64,000 nucleotides of DNA. It comes from Chlorogloeopsis sp. ULAP01. GTDB taxonomy: Bacteria > Cyanobacteriota > Cyanobacteriia > Cyanobacteriales > Nostocaceae. This document shows, in pieces, positions 60,649-64,000 of this stretch (its first letter is position 1; each line of letters begins with the position of its first letter). The stretch spans positions 124,001 to 188,000 of the forward strand of contig NZ_JAUDRH010000014.1 in assembly GCF_030381805.1 (NCBI RefSeq), given 5' to 3'. Under the pieces are notes generated by a model. It worked only from the letters and a program-made list of their open reading frames with translations. It made no database searches and was not told the origin of the DNA. The translations under genes and the position numbers were made by a program.

Positions 60649-61680
60649 CTAATTGCATTTAGCGATATCTTCGTTGAAAGTACTATCCCAAAGTTGTTTG
60701 ACATTAACTTTTGCTGGAATGACACCCGCTTTGAAAAAGGTATCAGCCACTTTTTGCTGAGAATTAATAGCTTCATCAGAGACAGGAAGCAACTGTTGGC
60801 GGCGCTGTTGTTGTCCTTCTTGGGCATCCTCGTAAACGATGCTTTCATCAACATTGATAGCAGTTGCATAACTCTTTGACCATTGTTTGAGATTGCTTTC
60901 CCGCCAAGCTTGGGACTTTTGCAGACGACAGAGGAAATCAGCGATCGCAATTTTCTTTTCGGGATCGGCGATCGCATTGGGAGCAGCGATAATCACAAAG
61001 TTACCGCTCAAAATATCTTTTGCAGACTCAAGCACCCGTGCTCCTTCTTTTTTTGCTTGCGGGATAGAGTAACCGTAGGTAGCCCAAGCATCAAGATCGC
61101 CCTTACGAAAAGCAGAAAGTCCATCAGGTATCGACAAAGGAACCGCAGTCATATCCTTCATCGTTAACCCGACTTTTTCCAGCATCTTAATCAAGAAGTA
61201 GTGGGCAGTTGTGGCTTTAACGTAACCCACCTTCTTACCTTTAAGATCGGCGATCGTTTTTGCGGTTGAATTCTTGGGTACAAGTACAACTTGACCAACA
61301 GTAGGCCCTTTCCTAGTAGCAATAATTTTTACAGATGCCTTAGATTCGATGGCAAAAATGGGTGGAATTTCACTAGCCGAGGCGAGGTCGATCGCACCAG
61401 CATTAATTGCTTGTACCATCAGATTACCCCCCGTAAACTCAGTAAACTGAATTTTGTAAGGGAAATTATCCAGTTCGGCTAACTTTAAATCTAAGTCCCA
61501 TCCACCTTTGTACTTTGCCACCCGTAGCTCAGTGTTATTTGATACTGCTATAGTATTTTGACTAGAATTATCAGTGTTAGTTGTAGGGCTGGTAGATTTT
61601 ACCTGTGAGCAAGCTACTGTTGCTATCGATAAGCAACCCACAGGTAAAAGAAAATTCAGCTGTAGCCACTTGATAGACAC
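60649..61680 (-). CDS. SsuA-like sulfonate-binding lipoprotein
   Basis: A 343-residue binding protein. WLQLNFLLPVGCLSIATVAC provides a signal and lipobox. The mature part: LRVAKYKGGWDLDLKLAELD, FTEFTGGNLMVQAINAGAID, SASEIPPIFAIESK, VLVPKNSTAKTIADLKGKK, DLDAWATYGYSIPQ. GTG 61680 is preferred. The in-frame ATG at 61740 would translate a purine/pyrimidine intergenic repeat (MVISFPLLSLSPCPLSLKIN). It has no permease beside it. It lies 22 bp before the acyl-CoA-dehydrogenase-like gene. Confidence 0.88.
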   Translation of the reverse strand: MSIKWLQLNFLLPVGCLSIATVACSQVKSTSPTTNTDNSSQNTIAVSNNTELRVAKYKGGWDLDLKLAELDNFPYKIQFTEFTGGNLMVQAINAGAIDLASASEIPPIFAIESKASVKIIATRKGPTVGQVVLVPKNSTAKTIADLKGKKVGYVKATTAHYFLIKMLEKVGLTMKDMTAVPLSIPDGLSAFRKGDLDAWATYGYSIPQAKKEGARVLESAKDILSGNFVIIAAPNAIADPEKKIAIADFLCRLQKSQAWRESNLKQWSKSYATAINVDESIVYEDAQEGQQQRRQQLLPVSDEAINSQQKVADTFFKAGVIPAKVNVKQLWDSTFNEDIAKCN

Positions 61681-61743
61681 GTTGATTTTTAGGGATAGAG
61701 GACAGGGGGATAAGGAGAGTAGGGGAAAGCTAATGACCAATGA

Positions 61744-62505
61744 CTATTCCAATAAATCCGGCTCTTCCCGTACAATTCTGTCGTAGAGCGGTTGAAAGCT
61801 AAACCAGCCGCCAGAGTGTGTTCCTACTTGGCTATGGGTTAAAGTAGCAATGTCGCGATCAACAGGGATGGGTTTTCCTGCTGCTTCCGCTAACAGTTGT
61901 GCTTGAGCTGAACGCTCGAAACTTACATACCACCAAGCTGCTTCATCTACTGTGCGTCCTACTGTCAAAAAGCCATGATTTTTGAGGATGACAGCTTTCT
62001 TGTTACCTAAAGTTTCAGCAATTCTTTTCCCTTCCGACGTATCTAAAACCACACCTTTGTAGTCATCAAACAGGGCATGATCTTGATAAAAAGCACAAGC
62101 ATCTTGAGTTAACGGCTCAAGAAGGCGACCAAGACTTGACCAAGTTTTACCGTGAAGGGAATGGGCGTGTGCAGCTGCAACGATATCTGGTCGTGCTTCA
62201 TGTACCTGGGAATGAATAGCGAAAGCAGCGCGGTTTACAGGCGCATCTCCTTTGACAACTTCCCCTTCTCTATCTACCAAAATCAGGTCAGAAACGCGGA
62301 TATGACCAAAGTACTTGCCAAATGGATTTACCCAAAAATGGTCAGTAAATTCTGGATCGCGGGCAGTAATATGACCTGCTGTTCCTTCACTGAAACCAAA
62401 ACGAGCAAACACACGAAATGCAGCTGCTAGGCGTTGTTGGCGGTAAAGGCGTTCTTCTTCAACTCGTTCAAAAACAGGTGGTTGAGGTCTATCAAATTTC
62501 GGCAT
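61744..62505 (-). CDS. Class II aldolase/adducin family protein
   Basis: A 253-residue zinc aldolase-fold protein: FGFSEGTAGHITARDPE (Asn-less GTAGH block), AAAHAHSLHG with His113 and His115, and LKNHGFLTVG with His177. These three histidines form the metal site. The family cleaves or isomerises phosphorylated or plain sugars and related hydroxy acids. In a sulfonate operon it may act on a C3 or C4 sulfonate skeleton (for instance sulfolactate-type compounds), which is inference. It starts 5 bp after the cysteine-dioxygenase-like stop. Confidence 0.88.
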   Translation of the reverse strand: MPKFDRPQPPVFERVEEERLYRQQRLAAAFRVFARFGFSEGTAGHITARDPEFTDHFWVNPFGKYFGHIRVSDLILVDREGEVVKGDAPVNRAAFAIHSQVHEARPDIVAAAHAHSLHGKTWSSLGRLLEPLTQDACAFYQDHALFDDYKGVVLDTSEGKRIAETLGNKKAVILKNHGFLTVGRTVDEAAWWYVSFERSAQAQLLAEAAGKPIPVDRDIATLTHSQVGTHSGGWFSFQPLYDRIVREEPDLLE

Positions 62506-62510
62506 GATTT

Positions 62511-63164
62511 TTACTTTTGTTTGCTAACAGGTGCGTTGGCATATCCAGAGCGAAACAACTGCACAGTTCGTTGTTCTGGGTTATACTGGTTTCGCCAAAT
62601 GCTACCAATATCATTGCCCATGACATGAATTGAGATAGAAGGAGTAAATACTGTGATAGCTCTTACAGAGTGGATATCTCCTTCAGGAGGTAACAAACGA
62701 TAAATGTCACCGCTTTTGACTGGATAAACACCAACAATCTCTAACTGAGCACGTCCTTCTAACTCACCGCTATCCACGCGACGATAGACAGTTTCTTCTT
62801 GTTTGCCTTTATATAAACCCACAAGTCCCCAAGATAAATGGTCATGTACAGGGGTGACCGAATGAGGGGGAATCACCAAACTAAAGATAGTAAGTGAACG
62901 ATCCTGAGAACGATAGAGCAACCATTGTCCGATACCTCCCCCCAAACCACTATCAAGATTTGCTTGGGCGAAATGCTCTGGTAGCCAATTCTGTTTCTTT
63001 AATAGTGCAGCGAAATGGGGTTCAAGGGTATTGAGAGTTTCTGTGTGGTTATGAGTCGTGCTAGAGATAATTTCTTTAGCAATAGCAACAAACTCATGTA
63101 AGTCAGGACTATCAATAAACCATTGATCTGCTTCTAAAATTTCAAGAACATTTGTGTAAGGCAT
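62511..63164 (-). CDS. Cysteine-dioxygenase-like thiol dioxygenase
   Basis: A 217-residue cupin. The 3-His iron site is His107 and His109 (TPVHDHLSWG) and His165 (EGDIHSVRA). LVGLYKGKQEETVYRRVD is the usual cupin core. It belongs to the cysteine dioxygenase/3-mercaptopropionate dioxygenase family, oxidising a thiol to a sulfinate. No Cys lies at the usual crosslink position, as in most bacterial members. It is placed between the SsuD-like and aldolase genes. It may oxidise a thiol released from or on the way to a sulfonate. Confidence 0.9.
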   Translation of the reverse strand: MPYTNVLEILEADQWFIDSPDLHEFVAIAKEIISSTTHNHTETLNTLEPHFAALLKKQNWLPEHFAQANLDSGLGGGIGQWLLYRSQDRSLTIFSLVIPPHSVTPVHDHLSWGLVGLYKGKQEETVYRRVDSGELEGRAQLEIVGVYPVKSGDIYRLLPPEGDIHSVRAITVFTPSISIHVMGNDIGSIWRNQYNPEQRTVQLFRSGYANAPVSKQK

Positions 63165-63255
63165 AGGATTTTAGGTTATGGATGCAAAAACTATGGATTA
63201 AGGCTTACGCATTCTCCCCTTTTCTTTATATTTTCGGCATTTGCGGTTTTTAATT

Positions 63256-64000
63256 TTAGGCGACGGTTAATGTTTGTTGTTCTAGTCGTTGCACTTGTTG
63301 ACGTACCAACGGAATCACATCTCGACCGTAGGCGATCGCATCTTCTACCGGATCAAAACCGCGAATCAATAGTGTTGTTACGCCAGCTTTGTAATAATCA
63401 ACCAACGATTCTGCCACTTGTTCTGGAGTTCCTACTAAGGCAGTAGTATTACCATAGGCTCCCGTCACAGCAGCGATCGGTGTCCATAAACGTTTGTCGT
63501 GAATTTCACTTTCTTTTGCAAACTCTAGTAACCGCAATGAACCAACGGCTTGGGGTTTTGCGGAAGTACCAGGTAGTAGTTGAATTCCCGCCTGAGCACG
63601 GGTTTCTTTGATACGCGAGAGAATATAACGCGCCTTTTCCCACGCTTTTTCTTCCGTCTCAGCCAAAATCGGACGTAAGGAAATACTAAACCGTAACTCA
63701 ACTCCTGGTGGTGCTGCGGCTTTGACTTCGGCAATGCGTTGTTTAATAGCTGCTAGCGGTTCACCCCAAAAGGCGTATACATTGCTGTGTTTCGCGCCTA
63801 CACCAACAGCAGCACCAGAAGCACCACCAAAATATATTGGAATATGCGGTTTTTGTAACGGTTTTACCTCCGAATATGCTCCTTTAAGTCGGTAAAACTC
63901 ACCTTCATAATCGAAGGGTTCCTCACTTGTCCATACTTGCCGCAAAATATCGAGATATTCATCCGTGCGACGATAGCGCGTATCGTGATCGAGCCAATCA
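63256..64000 (-). CDS. SsuD-like LLM flavin-dependent sulfonate monooxygenase, 3' part
   Basis: The last 248 residues of a luciferase-like monooxygenase; its 5' end lies beyond the window. The frame is open to base 64000 and reads DWLDHDTRYRRTDEYLDILR then QVWTSEEPFDYEGEFYRL. It continues with PHIPIYFGGASGAAVGVGAK, YAFWGEPLAAIKQRI, and TALVGTPEQVAESLVDYY. The DHDxRYxRTDEYL block and GEPL are typical of alkanesulfonate monooxygenase SsuD and its relatives, which release sulfite from sulfonates using FMNH2. It is the first gene seen of the operon that ends in TauE. Confidence 0.9.
   Translation of the reverse strand, partial: DWLDHDTRYRRTDEYLDILRQVWTSEEPFDYEGEFYRLKGAYSEVKPLQKPHIPIYFGGASGAAVGVGAKHSNVYAFWGEPLAAIKQRIAEVKAAAPPGVELRFSISLRPILAETEEKAWEKARYILSRIKETRAQAGIQLLPGTSAKPQAVGSLRLLEFAKESEIHDKRLWTPIAAVTGAYGNTTALVGTPEQVAESLVDYYKAGVTTLLIRGFDPVEDAIAYGRDVIPLVRQQVQRLEQQTLTVA

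Noticed and set aside
1..64000. CRISPR array, rRNA, intact transposase or prophage genes
   Set aside because: None seen: no regularly spaced repeats with unique spacers, no conserved rRNA segments and no transposase or integrase motifs.

Overview
The window comes from a filamentous, Nostocales-type cyanobacterium. The evidence is the abundance of GCGATCGC (HIP1) palindromes inside genes, short purine/pyrimidine-rich and heptamer repeats between genes, and typical cyanobacterial families (DUF2808, Uma2, DUF4058, TTC38-type TPR). No rRNA, tRNA, CRISPR array or intact insertion sequence was recognised.

The theme is scavenging and handling of organic sulfur, plus redox and xenobiotic chemistry. 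Layout: 0-3.7 kb, the end of a formylglycine-generating enzyme gene overlapping an arylsulfatase, then a BASS-type Na+ symporter. 3.7-16.5 kb, nitroreductase, SDR, HAD, a FAD protein fused to a persulfide-dioxygenase domain, a decayed VapBC pair, methyltransferase+GST, DODA-like protein, CutA, MFS exporter and dienelactone hydrolase. 16.5-23 kb, a Tat-exported vanadium-haloperoxidase-like protein, a frameshifted TTC38-like TPR gene, GNAT, aldo/keto reductase and FolE. 23-27.7 kb, a sulfonate-type ABC transporter with two binding proteins. 27.7-31.8 kb, Mrp, a 2OG oxygenase, Uma2, a HEAT protein and gene remnants. 31.8-40.5 kb, a long minus-strand operon running from an SsuA-like lipoprotein and AprA-like flavoprotein through a FosA-like protein, GNATs, PdxJ, ArgJ, SGNH hydrolase and methyltransferase to an AprB-like ferredoxin and the HEAT protein. 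40.9-51.8 kb, OYE, SDR and O-methyltransferase, then amidohydrolase, SsuA-like, TauD, LLM monooxygenase, redoxin, acireductone dioxygenase and a Cys-rich copper protein. 53.9-57.1 kb, aryl sulfotransferase, GST, DUF442 protein and an Rrf2 regulator. 58.3-64 kb, a minus-strand operon of SsuD-like monooxygenase, cysteine-dioxygenase-like protein, class II aldolase, SsuA-like protein, acyl-CoA-dehydrogenase-like monooxygenase, a small protein and a TauE/SafE exporter.

The most striking observation is one 26-bp operator-like inverted repeat, TACGGTAAAT-N6-ATTTACCGTA (ends TAC/GTA, often flanked by AAA/TTT). It recurs at about a dozen clear and five weaker places, nearly all in front of the operons above, including in front of the Rrf2 regulator gene. 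I infer a single local regulon for organosulfur and redox genes, with the Rrf2 protein as candidate regulator.

Several genes carry frame lesions: three look like one-base losses (vapC, VOC protein, pdxJ; possibly sequencing error), and one is an exact 8-bp tandem duplication (TPR gene). All functional calls come from reading motifs by eye. No database search was possible.
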